Assembly (NCBI GenBank): GCA_016717335.1
Contig: JADKFS010000001.1
Coordinates: 2,666,001-2,730,000, forward strand
Reading direction: 5' to 3'
Source of the DNA: Candidatus Ribeiella danica
GTDB lineage: Bacteria; Chloroflexota; Chloroflexia; Chloroflexales; Roseiflexaceae
Length of the DNA: 64,000 nucleotides
The notes under the pieces were generated by a model. It ran no database searches. It worked only from the letters and a program-made list of their open reading frames with translations, and was not told the DNA's origin. Positions 44,530-53,516 of the stretch are shown one piece after another. A program made the position numbers and the translations under genes. How positions within the stretch are numbered: the first letter of the stretch is position 1; every line of letters begins with the position of its first letter.

Positions 44530-47145
44530 ATGATCAAACAGCTTGCCTTCAGCCATCCCACGCCGTTTGTCGGCCGCACAAAGGAGCACGTGGAGATCAC
44601 AACGCGTCTCCTGAATCCTGCCTGTCGGCTGCTCACGCTGACTGGCCTCGGCGGCAGCGGCAAGACCCGCCTGGCAATCGAGGCTGCTACCACAGTGGCC
44701 GGCCAGTTTCCGCACGGCACGATCTTCGTGGCGCTACAGCCAATTCCTCGCGGCGATCTGCTTGCCTCTGCCATCGCCCAGGCGGTTGGCCTGACGTTCT
44801 ATGGCGAAGATGAGCCGCAAGAGCAGCTGTTCGCCTACCTCCATGACAAAACCTTGCTGCTGATCCTCGATAATTTTGAACACCTGCTTGACGAGGCCGC
44901 GCTTGTCAGCGCCTTGCTCGCGGCTGCTCCCGGCGTGACGCTCCTTGTCACATCGCGAGAGGCGCTGCGCTTACAGGAAGAATGGCTCTATCCGCTGCAA
45001 GGACTGGCGACGCCGCCGAGCGTCTACGCAACATCTTTGGAGGAGTACGAAGCGGTCCAGCTGTTTCTATCCCACGCGCGGCGCGTCCAGCCCGCGTTCG
45101 ACCTGGCGAGCGAACACGAAGCCGTGATTCGTATCTGCATGATGACGGCCGGGCTGCCGCTGGCGATCGAGCTGGCTGCCTCCTGGCTCAAAGGATTACG
45201 TGCCGCTCATATCGCGCAGGCAATGCAGCGCAACCTCGATGTGCTGTCCACAACCACGCGTAATGTCGAGGATCGTCACCGGAGCATGCGGGCGGTCTTC
45301 GACCAATCCTGGGCATTACTGTCGGAAAACGAGCGCCTGATCTTCGCCAGGCTGTCGGTTTTCCGTGGCGGCTTTGCGAGCGACGCGGCCGAGCAGGTGG
45401 CGGGTGCGTCGCTTGCCGACCTGGCGGCCCTGGTTGAGAAATCGCTCATTCAGCTGGAGGCGACTGACCGATTCGGCATGCACGAGCTGCTGCGCCAGTA
45501 CGGCATCGAAAAGCTGGCGGCCACTGGGCAGGCCGAGGCCACCCACGCACGACACAGCCGGTACTTCGCCGAACTGATGGGCCGGCACGAGACGGCGCTG
45601 AAGCAACCGCGGCAGCTCGAAACCATGCATGCGATCGAGCGCGATTTTGAGAACATTCGCCTGGCGTGGGATTGGTCAGTCGAGCATCGGAACGTAGCCA
45701 ACCTCCACATGATGCTCAACTCGCTGTATCTGTTTGGGTTCTTGGGCAGCCGTCATGTGGAAACCATCATGATCTTCCAGCAGACCCTTGCTCAGCCCAT
45801 CACCGATCTGCCGCTGCTGGGGCGGCTGCTCGCGCGCCGGTGGGGCTCGCTGCATTGGTGGTTTCAGTCCGACTCCGATTATCGGGAAGCGCTCGCAAGC
45901 ATCGAGCAGGCGCTGGCGATCGCCCGCGCGGAAGGCAACAACTTTGAGATCGCGTTCTGCCATCTCATGGCCGCCTATGCGCTCATGGGGATGAAGCGCA
46001 CCGCCGAGGCGCTGCCGCATCTGGAGGCAAGTAAAGCGCTGTTCGAGTCGCTGGGCGAGCCGTACTACGTTTGCTGGGTGCTGAGCCGCCTGGGCTATCT
46101 GTACGCCGATCTCAACAACCCCGACAAAGAGATCGAATACTCGGAGCAGAGCCTGGCACTCGCGCGAGCGATGCATAACCGGTTCGCGCTCTTTAGCTGC
46201 CTGTATAACCTCGGCTCAGACTACATTATGAACGGCGATTACGTAACGGGCAGACAGTACGGCGCGGAAGCACTACAGTTCGCAAGCGAGACCGGGCAGG
46301 TCTGCCAGATCTCCCATGGATTAAGCCTGTTAGCCTTGCGCGCCTTTTGCGAAGGCGATTACACTGCGTGTCAGGAATACTCGGATCGCTCAGTGACAGT
46401 CATTAAAGACATCATCTCGCTGATCATCCAGCCGTATAGTCTCGCGTTGCTGACACTCCTGGCCTGTCTTCACGAGGAGTATGCCGAAGCTGTTCGGATC
46501 AACGAACTATCAAAACATCACAGCGTCAACGCGATGGGCTTCCAGCTCCACTACTGGGCCCTGGCGGCGCTAGCGTGCGGCCTCGGCAACCTGGCAGATG
46601 CCCGCTCGGCCATCCAGAACGCGCTTCAGCTCACGGCCCCCAGCGTACACACTGCGACAACCATCTGGATCGTTCCCTGCGCAGCCTATACGCTCGCCGC
46701 GACCGACCCGACAAATGCGGTCGAGCTGCTCGCCTGGGTTTTCACGTATCCGGATACGGCTTTGAACTGGGCGCGCCAATGGCCGCTGGTCGACCGGCTG
46801 CACGCCCGGCTGCAAGCAATGATCGATCCTGAGCTGTATCAGACGCATTGGGAAAGAGGCAAAGCGCTCACCTTCGAGGGCATCACGAGCTACCTCCACC
46901 AGGAGTTTCGCGCGTCATCGGATGCAGAGGCGGGCGCAGATCAGCACTACCTTCTCACCACCCGCGAGCGTGAAATTCTCGGCCTGATGGCCGCAGGAAA
47001 GACCAACCCACAGATCGCGGCGCAGCTTATCATCGGCGCGGGCACAGTGAAAACCCACACCCTCAATATCTACCGCAAGCTGGAGGTCGCGAACCGCACG
47101 CTGGCGATTGTCCGCGCGCAGGAGTTAGGGCTGCTGCTCACCTGA
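44530..47145 (+). CDS. STAND-LuxR transcriptional regulator
   Basis: Regulator of 871 residues. The ATG at 44530 is used because the NTPase region starts almost at once (Walker A GLGGSGKT at 39-46, LLLILDNFEHLLDEAAL later); the longer frame reads through repeat B. The central part is a winged-helix plus TPR-like helical repeats, and the C-terminal LuxR HTH is LTTREREILGLMAAGKTNPQIAAQL followed by VKTHTLNIYRKLEVANRTLA. Unlike its divergent neighbour it has no XRE domain. The pair probably share a regulatory region; autoregulation is possible. Confidence 0.9.
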   Translation: MIKQLAFSHPTPFVGRTKEHVEITTRLLNPACRLLTLTGLGGSGKTRLAIEAATTVAGQFPHGTIFVALQPIPRGDLLASAIAQAVGLTFYGEDEPQEQLFAYLHDKTLLLILDNFEHLLDEAALVSALLAAAPGVTLLVTSREALRLQEEWLYPLQGLATPPSVYATSLEEYEAVQLFLSHARRVQPAFDLASEHEAVIRICMMTAGLPLAIELAASWLKGLRAAHIAQAMQRNLDVLSTTTRNVEDRHRSMRAVFDQSWALLSENERLIFARLSVFRGGFASDAAEQVAGASLADLAALVEKSLIQLEATDRFGMHELLRQYGIEKLAATGQAEATHARHSRYFAELMGRHETALKQPRQLETMHAIERDFENIRLAWDWSVEHRNVANLHMMLNSLYLFGFLGSRHVETIMIFQQTLAQPITDLPLLGRLLARRWGSLHWWFQSDSDYREALASIEQALAIARAEGNNFEIAFCHLMAAYALMGMKRTAEALPHLEASKALFESLGEPYYVCWVLSRLGYLYADLNNPDKEIEYSEQSLALARAMHNRFALFSCLYNLGSDYIMNGDYVTGRQYGAEALQFASETGQVCQISHGLSLLALRAFCEGDYTACQEYSDRSVTVIKDIISLIIQPYSLALLTLLACLHEEYAEAVRINELSKHHSVNAMGFQLHYWALAALACGLGNLADARSAIQNALQLTAPSVHTATTIWIVPCAAYTLAATDPTNAVELLAWVFTYPDTALNWARQWPLVDRLHARLQAMIDPELYQTHWERGKALTFEGITSYLHQEFRASSDAEAGADQHYLLTTREREILGLMAAGKTNPQIAAQLIIGAGTVKTHTLNIYRKLEVANRTLAIVRAQELGLLLT

Positions 47146-47314
47146 CACAGCGGCAAGGCACAGGCGCGCCCTGCCCAGGCCCGGCGGCCGTGCGGTGGTC
47201 CTCAAGGGGGGCGGAGGACAACTCGCTCTATCGGAGCGCTGAATCCAGGCGTAGCGCATTGCATCCCGCCCGATCGGAATGCTGCTGGGCATGCGCCGCG
47301 CCCCAGCAAAAGGG

Positions 47315-47344
47315 CGTCGGGGCGTTCAATTGAACGCCCCGACG
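47315..47344. terminator. 30-bp perfect palindrome between convergent genes
   Basis: CGTCGGGGCGTTCAA followed by its exact complement, with no loop, between the STAND-LuxR gene (+) and the repeat protein gene (-). It can form a strong hairpin on either strand. Confidence 0.7.
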
Positions 47345-47389
47345 ATGATCTGCGCGGGGGCCGGGGGCGCCGCGCCCCGAAACACGCTG

Positions 47390-48580
47390 CTACTGCTGCA
47401 CATCGACGCTCCAGTCGCCGTCGGAGTACACCTGGATCAGGTACACGCCGTCTGAAGGGATCGTCACATTGACGGACTGCTCCGCAGCGCCAGCTGCATT
47501 CGCGATCTCTCCGATGAACTCCCGGTTCTGATCCACCAGCGTCGCCTCGAAGTGGGTTGAGCTGTTGGGTATGATGGCGTGGAGCACGGCCGGGCCGGCG
47601 TGTAGCGAGAACAGCGGCGTGGCATTCCAATACTTGCCGCTCCAGTGTTGAGCTGCGGGCGGGGGCGCGTAGCTCGCCTTCGGCTGCGACACATTGACCG
47701 TCCAGCCGCCCTCGGCCTGCACCTGCAGCAGATACATCCCATCGGCAGGGATCTTCACTGCCACAGATAGATCCATCGGCACCGAACCGCTGGCGATCGT
47801 CGCGATCTGGTTCCCGCTCGTGTCGAATACGTCGATATAGAAGTAGCCGCCGTTGGCGGAGCGCACGCTCTGGAACAGCGCCAGGCCGGCTTTGAGCGCG
47901 AACGGCGCGGTCGTCTGGTTGGCGGAGCCGCTCAGCTGAGCGATCAGCGCCCCGTACTTGGCGCGGTAGCGGAGCGTGCCCAGCTGCGAGAGCAGCACGT
48001 TGTAGGGCGGCTGGTTCTCCGGGTGGTACTCGAACACCGCCCGCTCGAAGTACTGCACCCTGTAGGTCTGCCCGTCGAGATCCGACACCTCGTCGAACTC
48101 GTCGGAGACCGGGTAGCCCTGCTGGGCCAGGCCGCCGTGGCGCTCCCAGTAGGTGCGGAACAGGCCGCCCAGGCGCTTGCCGGTCTCGGGGAACACGCGC
48201 GAGTTCGGCTCGCTGTTCGGCACCTGGCCCGGCGCGCCCTGCGGGTACTTCTGCTGGTAGCGCTGAGCGCCGAGCAGCGCGAGCAGAATGTCGTACGGCG
48301 GCTTGTTCTCCGGGTGGTGCTCGAACACCGCCCGCTCCAGGTACTGCACGGTATAGATCTTGCCGTCGGTATCGCTCGTCTCCTGGATCTCTTCGGAGAC
48401 CGGGTAGCCCTGCTGGGCCAGGCCGCCGTGGCTGTTCCAGTACCTGAGGAACGCGCCGCCGAGCGTCTTGCCCGTCTCGGGGAAGGTCCGGCTGCCGCCC
48501 TGGGCCGCCGCGGGGAGCGCGCTCGTCGCCAGCACGAGGGCGAGCGCAATCAGCAAGGAACCGGCTCTGCGTGGTAGCAT
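47390..48580 (-). CDS. Secreted protein with FPETGK/GYPVSEE tandem repeats
   Basis: Exported protein of 396 residues from the ATG at 48580 (GGAGGCAGAC upstream; earlier frame is not coding). Signal peptide to about residue 27. Two tandem units of about 75 residues follow, each with FPETGK, LGG.F..YW..HGGLAQQGYPVS, VQYFERAVFEYHPEN and a closing RY..KYP. This unit is found in many Chloroflexi extracellular proteins but its role is unknown to me. The second half has two beta-rich domains of about 95 residues, each ending in a YLLQVQAEGGW or YLIQVYSDGDW segment, as in pre-peptidase C-terminal-like domains, so it probably binds a ligand or surface. Confidence 0.8.
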   Translation of the reverse strand: MLPRRAGSLLIALALVLATSALPAAAQGGSRTFPETGKTLGGAFLRYWNSHGGLAQQGYPVSEEIQETSDTDGKIYTVQYLERAVFEHHPENKPPYDILLALLGAQRYQQKYPQGAPGQVPNSEPNSRVFPETGKRLGGLFRTYWERHGGLAQQGYPVSDEFDEVSDLDGQTYRVQYFERAVFEYHPENQPPYNVLLSQLGTLRYRAKYGALIAQLSGSANQTTAPFALKAGLALFQSVRSANGGYFYIDVFDTSGNQIATIASGSVPMDLSVAVKIPADGMYLLQVQAEGGWTVNVSQPKASYAPPPAAQHWSGKYWNATPLFSLHAGPAVLHAIIPNSSTHFEATLVDQNREFIGEIANAAGAAEQSVNVTIPSDGVYLIQVYSDGDWSVDVQQ

Positions 48581-48789
48581 GTCTGCCTCCTGAACGTGCC
48601 AGAACACTGCCCGGACAGTTCCGGGCGCCTGGATCGAGGATTGCAGCGCGGGAAGGAGGGGGGGACGAAGGGCGTGGGCGATGCACCGACGCGGATAAGA
48701 CGCGCGACACGATGACCTGCTCTGATAGCGTGGAGCTATGCTAGCATTCGCCAGGCGGGATGTCAACAGTCACAGGCGCCTCAACGGCT
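48581..48789. other. Intergenic upstream of the repeat protein
   Basis: About 210 bp between the start of the reverse-strand secreted-protein gene and the repeats at 48790. I see no supported gene. Confidence 0.4.
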
Positions 48790-48831
48790 TATGCAACGTC
48801 TTTGACCCCACCGCTTGCCCGCTCCCCTTTT
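48790..48831 (+). repeat. Partial intergenic repeat B (5' part only)
   Basis: ATGCAACGTCTTTGACCCC matches the beginning of the copy at 44219. The remainder of the element is missing and the 105-bp MITE-like element begins exactly where it breaks off. Confidence 0.6.
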
Positions 48832-48935
48832 ATAGCAGTGTGCAATCGGCAGGAGCCAGTCGGCAGTACGACGGATGGCAGCACAACGGCAGCTCGTTCG
48901 TGCAGAGTGGCTCAATGGTTTTGCTCACAGCTATA
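48831..48935 (+). mobile_element. MITE-like 105-bp element, copy 2
   Basis: Starts TATAGCAGTG and ends CACAGCTATA; the two ends match as inverted repeats at 9 of 10 positions. It aligns ungapped with the reverse complement of 11000-11104 at about 86 percent identity. Its left end interrupts a copy of repeat B, as expected for an insertion. Confidence 0.6.
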
Positions 48936-49251
48936 GCGGAGCGGGAATAGATCTGGCGCCGCGGGTGAGGACCGGCTTCGCGGCTGCCCTGACGGAGCGC
49001 GTAGCCCTATTGCATTCGTCGAACAACCGTGCTACACTACGCGGTACAGGCGAGCACTGAACATGAAGAACCCGGGCTTTGAAGTGTGACCGGTATCGTT
49101 GCACGGGCTGCTGCGCGCGGCAGTCCGCCCGCGGTGCGCGGTCGTCTGCCCGGCGGGAGGGGTGGAGGGCGACAGGCCCTCCAGGCTCCTCCTTTTTCTG
49201 ACCCTGGCAGAGCCAGGCGGGATGATTTGTAGCGCCGGAGGAGTGAGAAAG
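48936..49251. other. Leader region of the sigma factor gene
   Basis: About 315 bp with GC-rich hairpins (GGAGGGCGACAGGCCCTCC near 49163-49181) and no supported gene or clear promoter. Confidence 0.4.
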
Positions 49252-50508
49252 ATGAGCGAGAGCGCCGCCGAGCAGGTGCGTGAGATGGTGGACGTCGTCT
49301 ACCGCTCCGACTCGCGCCGCGTGCTTGCCACCCTGATCCGCCTGCTCGGCGACTTCGACCTGGCCGAGGAGGCGCTGCACGATGCGTTCCGAGCGGCGCT
49401 TGAGCGCTGGCCGAGGGACGGGGCGCCCGCCAACCCGCGGGCGTGGCTGGTCTCGGCTGGCCGCTTCAAAGCGATCGACGCGCTGCGCCGGCGCGCCCGG
49501 TTCGACGCCTCGCTGGCCGCGCTCGCCGAGCAGCTCGACGCCGACACCAGCGGCGTCGGGACTCAGGGCGACGAGGGCCTGGGGGACGACCGGCTGCGGC
49601 TGATCTTCACCTGCTGCCACCCGGCGCTGTCCCCGGAGGCGCAGGTGGCGCTGACGCTGCGCGAGGTCTGCGGCCTCACGACCGAGGAGATCGCGCGCGC
49701 CTTCCTCACCGCCGCGCCCACGCTGGCCCAGCGGATCGTGCGCGCCAAGGCCAAGATCCGCGACGCGCGCATCCCCTACCAGGTGCCGTCGCGGGCCGAG
49801 CTGCCCGACCGGCTGGACAGCGTGCTGCGCGTGATCTATCTGGTGTTCAACGAGGGCTACGCCGCCTCGGCGGGCGAGTCGCTGACGCGGCCCGATCTCT
49901 CGGGCGAGGCGATCCGCCTGGGGCGGCTGCTGGTCGAGCTGCTGCCGGAGCCGGAGGTGGTGGGGCTGCTGGCGCTCATGCTGCTACACGAGTCGCGCCG
50001 CGCCGCGCGCACCTCGCCGGAGGGCGACCTGGTGCTGCTGGAGGACCAGGATCGCGCGCTCTGGGATGGGGGGCAGATCGCGGAGGGCACGGCGCTAGTC
50101 GAGCGCGCGCTGGCGACGCGCCGGTTCGGCCCGTACACCCTTCAGGCGGCGATCGCGGCGGTGCACGCGGGCGCGCCCACGGTCGCCGCGACGGACTGGG
50201 CCCAGATTGTCGGGCTGTACGACGTGCTGGCGCGCGCGGTGCCCTCCCCGGTGGTCGAGCTGAACCGCGCCGTGGCGGTGGCGATGCGCGATGGACCGGC
50301 GGCCGGCCTGGTGCTGATCGACGCCATCCTGGCGCGCGGCGAGCTGGTCGACTACCACCTGGCGCACGCGGCGCGGGCGGACCTGTGCCGGCGCCTGGGC
50401 CGCGCGGCGGAGGCCCGCGAATCCTACCAGCGGGCGCTCGGCCTCACGCTGCAGGAGCCGGAGCGGCGGTTCCTCGAAGGGCGGCTGGCCGATCTCCGTA
50501 GTCGGTAG
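49252..50508 (+). CDS. ECF42-type RNA polymerase sigma factor
   Basis: Protein of 418 residues. Region 2 (LGDFDLAEEALHDAFRAALERW) and region 4 (LREVCGLTTEEIARAFL, QRIVRAKAKI) of an ECF sigma factor occupy the first 180 residues; the rest is a helical C-terminal extension of about 230 residues with VIYLVFNEGYAAS, as in the ECF42 group, whose extension is known to be needed for activity. The start is ATG 49252 after GGAGGAG. ECF42 genes are typically next to genes for DGPF (YCII) proteins, and two such genes follow here (50808 and 52946). No anti-sigma factor is present. Confidence 0.9.
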   Translation: MSESAAEQVREMVDVVYRSDSRRVLATLIRLLGDFDLAEEALHDAFRAALERWPRDGAPANPRAWLVSAGRFKAIDALRRRARFDASLAALAEQLDADTSGVGTQGDEGLGDDRLRLIFTCCHPALSPEAQVALTLREVCGLTTEEIARAFLTAAPTLAQRIVRAKAKIRDARIPYQVPSRAELPDRLDSVLRVIYLVFNEGYAASAGESLTRPDLSGEAIRLGRLLVELLPEPEVVGLLALMLLHESRRAARTSPEGDLVLLEDQDRALWDGGQIAEGTALVERALATRRFGPYTLQAAIAAVHAGAPTVAATDWAQIVGLYDVLARAVPSPVVELNRAVAVAMRDGPAAGLVLIDAILARGELVDYHLAHAARADLCRRLGRAAEARESYQRALGLTLQEPERRFLEGRLADLRSR

Positions 50509-50807
50509 TCGGTAGCCAGTAGTCAGTAGTTAACCTTCATAATAAGCGGGCTGAATCGCCTTTTGCCGCATCAGTAAGCGAAATAACGCCGTCAAGTTGC
50601 GGATCGCGTTTACGGCATTAGGAAGCCAAATCCCGTAATTGTGAATGTTAACTAGTAGCGCTGGCACAGCCCCACCAGAGATCGGCTGAGAAGCGCAGAG
50701 TCTCACATCCGACGAATCGGCTGTCGATCTGGGTCTTCGCCAAACGACTATCTCGTGTCAGCAGGAACGGAGGCGCTGCCTCCAACCACAAGTAAGGAGA
50801 CATGAGC
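50509..50807. other. Spacer between sigma factor and DGPF gene
   Basis: About 300 bp, opening with TAGTCGGTAGTCGGTAG-type repeats. On the minus strand a GTG-started frame of 58 codons (50530-50706) stays open and reads ALLVNIHNYGIWLP..., but it has no ribosome-binding site and no family I know; probably chance or a remnant. Confidence 0.4.
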
Positions 50808-51233
50808 ATGCGTTTCATGATCTTGATCAAGGCCGACAGGGACAGCGAGGCGGGCGTCATGCCGAGCGAGGAGCTGCTTGCCGCGATGGGGCGATACAAC
50901 GAAGAGCTGGTGAAGGCCGGCGTGATGCTTGCCGGCGAGGGCCTCCACCCGAGCTCGAAGGGCGCGCGCGTCAGGTTCTCGGGCGAGAAGCGCACCGTTA
51001 TCGACGGGCCGTTCGCCGAGGCGAAGGAGCTGATCGCCGGCTTCTGGATCTTTCAGGTAGCCTCGAAGGAAGAGGCGATCGAGTGGGTCAAGCGCTGCCC
51101 CAACCCGCTTGGCGGGGAGTCCGAGATCGAGATCCGCCAGGTGTTCGAGGCCGAGGACTTCGGCCCCGAGTTCACGCCCGAGCTCAGGGCCCAGGAGGAG
51201 CGCCTGCGCGCGCAGGTGGCCGGTGGCCAGTAG
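50808..51233 (+). CDS. DGPF-domain (YCII-related) protein
   Basis: Protein of 141 residues with a ferredoxin-like fold. The signature VIDGPFAEAKELIAGFWIF matches the DGPF family of YCII-related proteins. The ATG at 50808 has AAGGAG at the right distance; the ATG at 50802 is too close. The family is the usual companion and presumed target of ECF42 sigma factors; its biochemical role is not established. It is followed 143 bp later by the BNR-repeat gene. Confidence 0.85.
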   Translation: MRFMILIKADRDSEAGVMPSEELLAAMGRYNEELVKAGVMLAGEGLHPSSKGARVRFSGEKRTVIDGPFAEAKELIAGFWIFQVASKEEAIEWVKRCPNPLGGESEIEIRQVFEAEDFGPEFTPELRAQEERLRAQVAGGQ

Positions 51234-51376
51234 CTTCTGGAACGCCGATCAGCAGGTCGACCCCGTAGGGAGGCGCAGAGGGCGCCAAAAGGCCAGCTCT
51301 CATGCTGCTCTGCGCGCTCTGCGATACGTTCTCTGTTCGTGTAGGGATGCCTCGGAGACACAGAAAGGAGCCACGG

Positions 51377-52492
51377 ATGAGCGGTGTACGGGTACTGGTC
51401 GGCACGCGCAAGGGCGCGTTCGTCCTGACATCGGACGAAAGGCGCGAGCGATGGGACGTCAGCGGCCCCCACTTTGCGGGCTGGGAGATCTACCACCTCA
51501 AGGGCTCGCCCGCCGACCCGAATCGGCTGTACGCGTCGCAGTCCAGCGGCTGGTTCGGGCAGACGATCCAGCGCTCCGACGACGGCGGCAAGACCTGGGA
51601 GCCGGTCGGGAACGAGTTCGTGTACGACGGCGTCCCCGGCACGCACCAGTGGTACGACGGCACGCAGCACCCCTGGGAGTTCGCGCGCGTCTGGCACCTC
51701 GAGCCGTCGCTGACCGATCCGGACACCGTCTACGCCGGGGTGGAGGACGCCGCCCTGTTCCGCACGGTGGACGGCGGCCGGACGTGGCAGGAGCTGTCCG
51801 GGCTGCGCCGCCACGGCTCGGGGCCCTCCTGGCAGCCTGGCGCGGGCGGGATGTGCCTGCACACGATCCTGCTCGACCCGAGCGATCCCAAGCGGATCTT
51901 CATCGCGATCTCGGCCGCCGGCGCCTTCCGGACCGACGACGGCGGCGAGACGTGGCAGCCGATCAACCGCGGCCTGCGGTCGGAGTTCATGCCCAACCAG
52001 GAGGCGGAGGTCGGCCACTGCGTCCACAACCTCGCGATGCACCCGGCGCGCCCGGGGGTCCTGTTCATGCAGAAGCACTGGGACGTGATGCGCAGCGACA
52101 ACGCCGGCGATTCGTGGCACGAGATCAGCGGCAACCTGCCGACCGACTTCGGGTTCCCGATCGCCGTGCACGCGCATGAGCCGGACACGATCTACGTCGT
52201 CCCGATCACCAGCGACTCCCAGCATTTCCCGCCCGACGGCAAGCTGCGCGTGTACCGCAGCCGGTCGGGCGGAAACGAGTGGGAGCCGCTCACAAACGGC
52301 CTGCCGCAGAGCGACTGCTACGTGAACGTGCTGCGCGACGCGATGGCGATCGACTCGCTCGATTCGGGCGGCGTGTACTTCGGCACCACCGGTGGGCAGG
52401 TGTACGCATCGGCCAACGGCGGCGACAGCTGGGCCGCGATCGTGCGCGATCTCCCGGCGGTCCTTTCCGTCGAAGTGCAGACGCTGCGATGA
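51377..52492 (+). CDS. BNR/Asp-box beta-propeller (sialidase-like) protein
   Basis: Protein of 371 residues with repeated Asp-box motifs: SDDGGKTWEP, TVDGGRTWQEL, TDDGGETWQP, SDNAGDSWHE, SANGGDSWAA. The start ATG is preceded by AAAGGAG. There is no signal peptide, so it is probably cytoplasmic, and the catalytic residues of sialidases are not apparent; glycosidase activity should not be assumed. Its stop codon overlaps the start of the ThiS-like gene (ATGA), so the two are translationally coupled. The pairing of an Asp-box propeller with a ThiS/MoaD protein recurs in actinobacterial genomes in my recollection. Confidence 0.85.
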   Translation: MSGVRVLVGTRKGAFVLTSDERRERWDVSGPHFAGWEIYHLKGSPADPNRLYASQSSGWFGQTIQRSDDGGKTWEPVGNEFVYDGVPGTHQWYDGTQHPWEFARVWHLEPSLTDPDTVYAGVEDAALFRTVDGGRTWQELSGLRRHGSGPSWQPGAGGMCLHTILLDPSDPKRIFIAISAAGAFRTDDGGETWQPINRGLRSEFMPNQEAEVGHCVHNLAMHPARPGVLFMQKHWDVMRSDNAGDSWHEISGNLPTDFGFPIAVHAHEPDTIYVVPITSDSQHFPPDGKLRVYRSRSGGNEWEPLTNGLPQSDCYVNVLRDAMAIDSLDSGGVYFGTTGGQVYASANGGDSWAAIVRDLPAVLSVEVQTLR

Positions 52493-52785
52493 TCCGCGTC
52501 TATCTCCCGGCCCACCTGCGGACGCTGGCGCGCCTCAGCGGAGAGGCGGAGCTCCAGGTTGAGGGCCCGGTCACGCAGCGGTCCATCCTCGACGCGCTCG
52601 AGGCCAGCTACCCGATGCTGCGCGGGACGATCCGCGACCACGTGACGCAGCAGCGCCGGCCGTTCGTGCGGTTCTTCGCCTGCGAGGAGGATCTGTCCCA
52701 CGAGTCGCCCGATGCCCCACTGCCCGATGCGGTCGCGAGAGGCGCGGAGCCCTTTATGGTCGTGGGGGCGATTGCCGGAGGCTGA
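52489..52785 (+). CDS. ThiS/MoaD-like beta-grasp protein
   Basis: Protein of 98 residues: MIRVYLPAHLRTLA, a helix, VRFFACEEDLS and the C-terminal PFMVVGAIAGG with the Gly-Gly end that E1-like enzymes adenylate in sulfur-carrier proteins. No E1/MoeB gene or molybdopterin/thiamin gene lies nearby, so its role as sulfur carrier, protein modifier or structural domain is open. It overlaps the propeller gene by 4 bases. Confidence 0.85.
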   Translation: MIRVYLPAHLRTLARLSGEAELQVEGPVTQRSILDALEASYPMLRGTIRDHVTQQRRPFVRFFACEEDLSHESPDAPLPDAVARGAEPFMVVGAIAGG

Positions 52786-52790
52786 CAGCT

Positions 52791-52925
52791 CACAAGATTA
52801 CCCCACCCCCTACCCTGACAGGGGAGGGGGCCGGATTCTTGGCATCCAGGTGCGGTCGCAGAGCGACCGCACCTGGATGCCGGCAGGATACCCCGCTCCC
52901 AAAATGGGAGCGGGGGGCGAGGGCG
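52791..52925 (+). repeat. Intergenic repeat B, copy 3 (three hairpins)
   Basis: CCCCACCCCCTACC..AGGGGAGGGGG start, central stem GGCATCCAGGTGCGGTCGC paired perfectly with its complement around AGA, then CCCGCTCCC-AAAAT-GGGAGCGGG and GGCGAGGGC. The central stem differs completely in its outer part from the copy at 44.2 kb yet remains fully paired. Confidence 0.7.
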
Positions 52926-52945
52926 AATAGTATGGAGCCAAGCGT

Positions 52946-53302
52946 ATGCGATACATGCTGCTGATCTACGGAGACGAGCAGGCCCTCAGCGAGGACGAGC
53001 GCGAGCAGTGCTACCGCGATTCGACGCAGCTTGCGCACCAGCTCGCTGCGGCGGGGCAATTCCTCGCAACCGCGCCGCTGCACCCCACCGCGGCGGCGAC
53101 CAGCGTCCGCGTGCGCGCCGGCAAGCGGCAGGTGACCGACGGCCCGTTCGCGGAGACGCGCGAGCAGCTGGGCGGCTACTTCCTGATCGACGCCAGCGAT
53201 CTCGACGAGGCGATCGCCATCGCCGAGCAGATTCCCCTGGTGCGCCGGGGCACCGTCGAGATCCGGCCGGTGATCGAGATTGCGGGCCTGCCGACGCGAT
53301 AG
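52946..53302 (+). CDS. DGPF-domain (YCII-related) protein
   Basis: Protein of 118 residues with MRYMLLIYGDE at the start and QVTDGPFAETREQLGGYFLID as the DGPF signature, ending RPVIEIAGLPTR. It is the more compact, typical form of the family that sits with ECF42. Separated from the ThiS-like gene by repeat B, so it may have its own promoter. Confidence 0.9.
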   Translation: MRYMLLIYGDEQALSEDEREQCYRDSTQLAHQLAAAGQFLATAPLHPTAAATSVRVRAGKRQVTDGPFAETREQLGGYFLIDASDLDEAIAIAEQIPLVRRGTVEIRPVIEIAGLPTR

Positions 53303-53516
53303 CCGCACGTCACGCGCGGCGGCTGACTTGCTGTAGATATGCTCCAGGATGGCGACACGGCTGCGGGTGCGCTCGTCGCGAGCCAAAGGGCAACAGCCAT
53401 GAGAAAAGAAATCCTCTATCAGCCGGCGCAGCGCGCGTAAGCGCTAGCTCGGGGCGCTGTGCCCGCGCAGTGATACCATGACGCGCGACGCTCGGCGGGA
53501 AGCCACGAGGATGCCA

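Noticed and set aside
50530..50706. 58-codon GTG frame on the minus strand downstream of the sigma factor
   Set aside because: No ribosome-binding site and no recognised family; length is compatible with chance in this lower-GC stretch.
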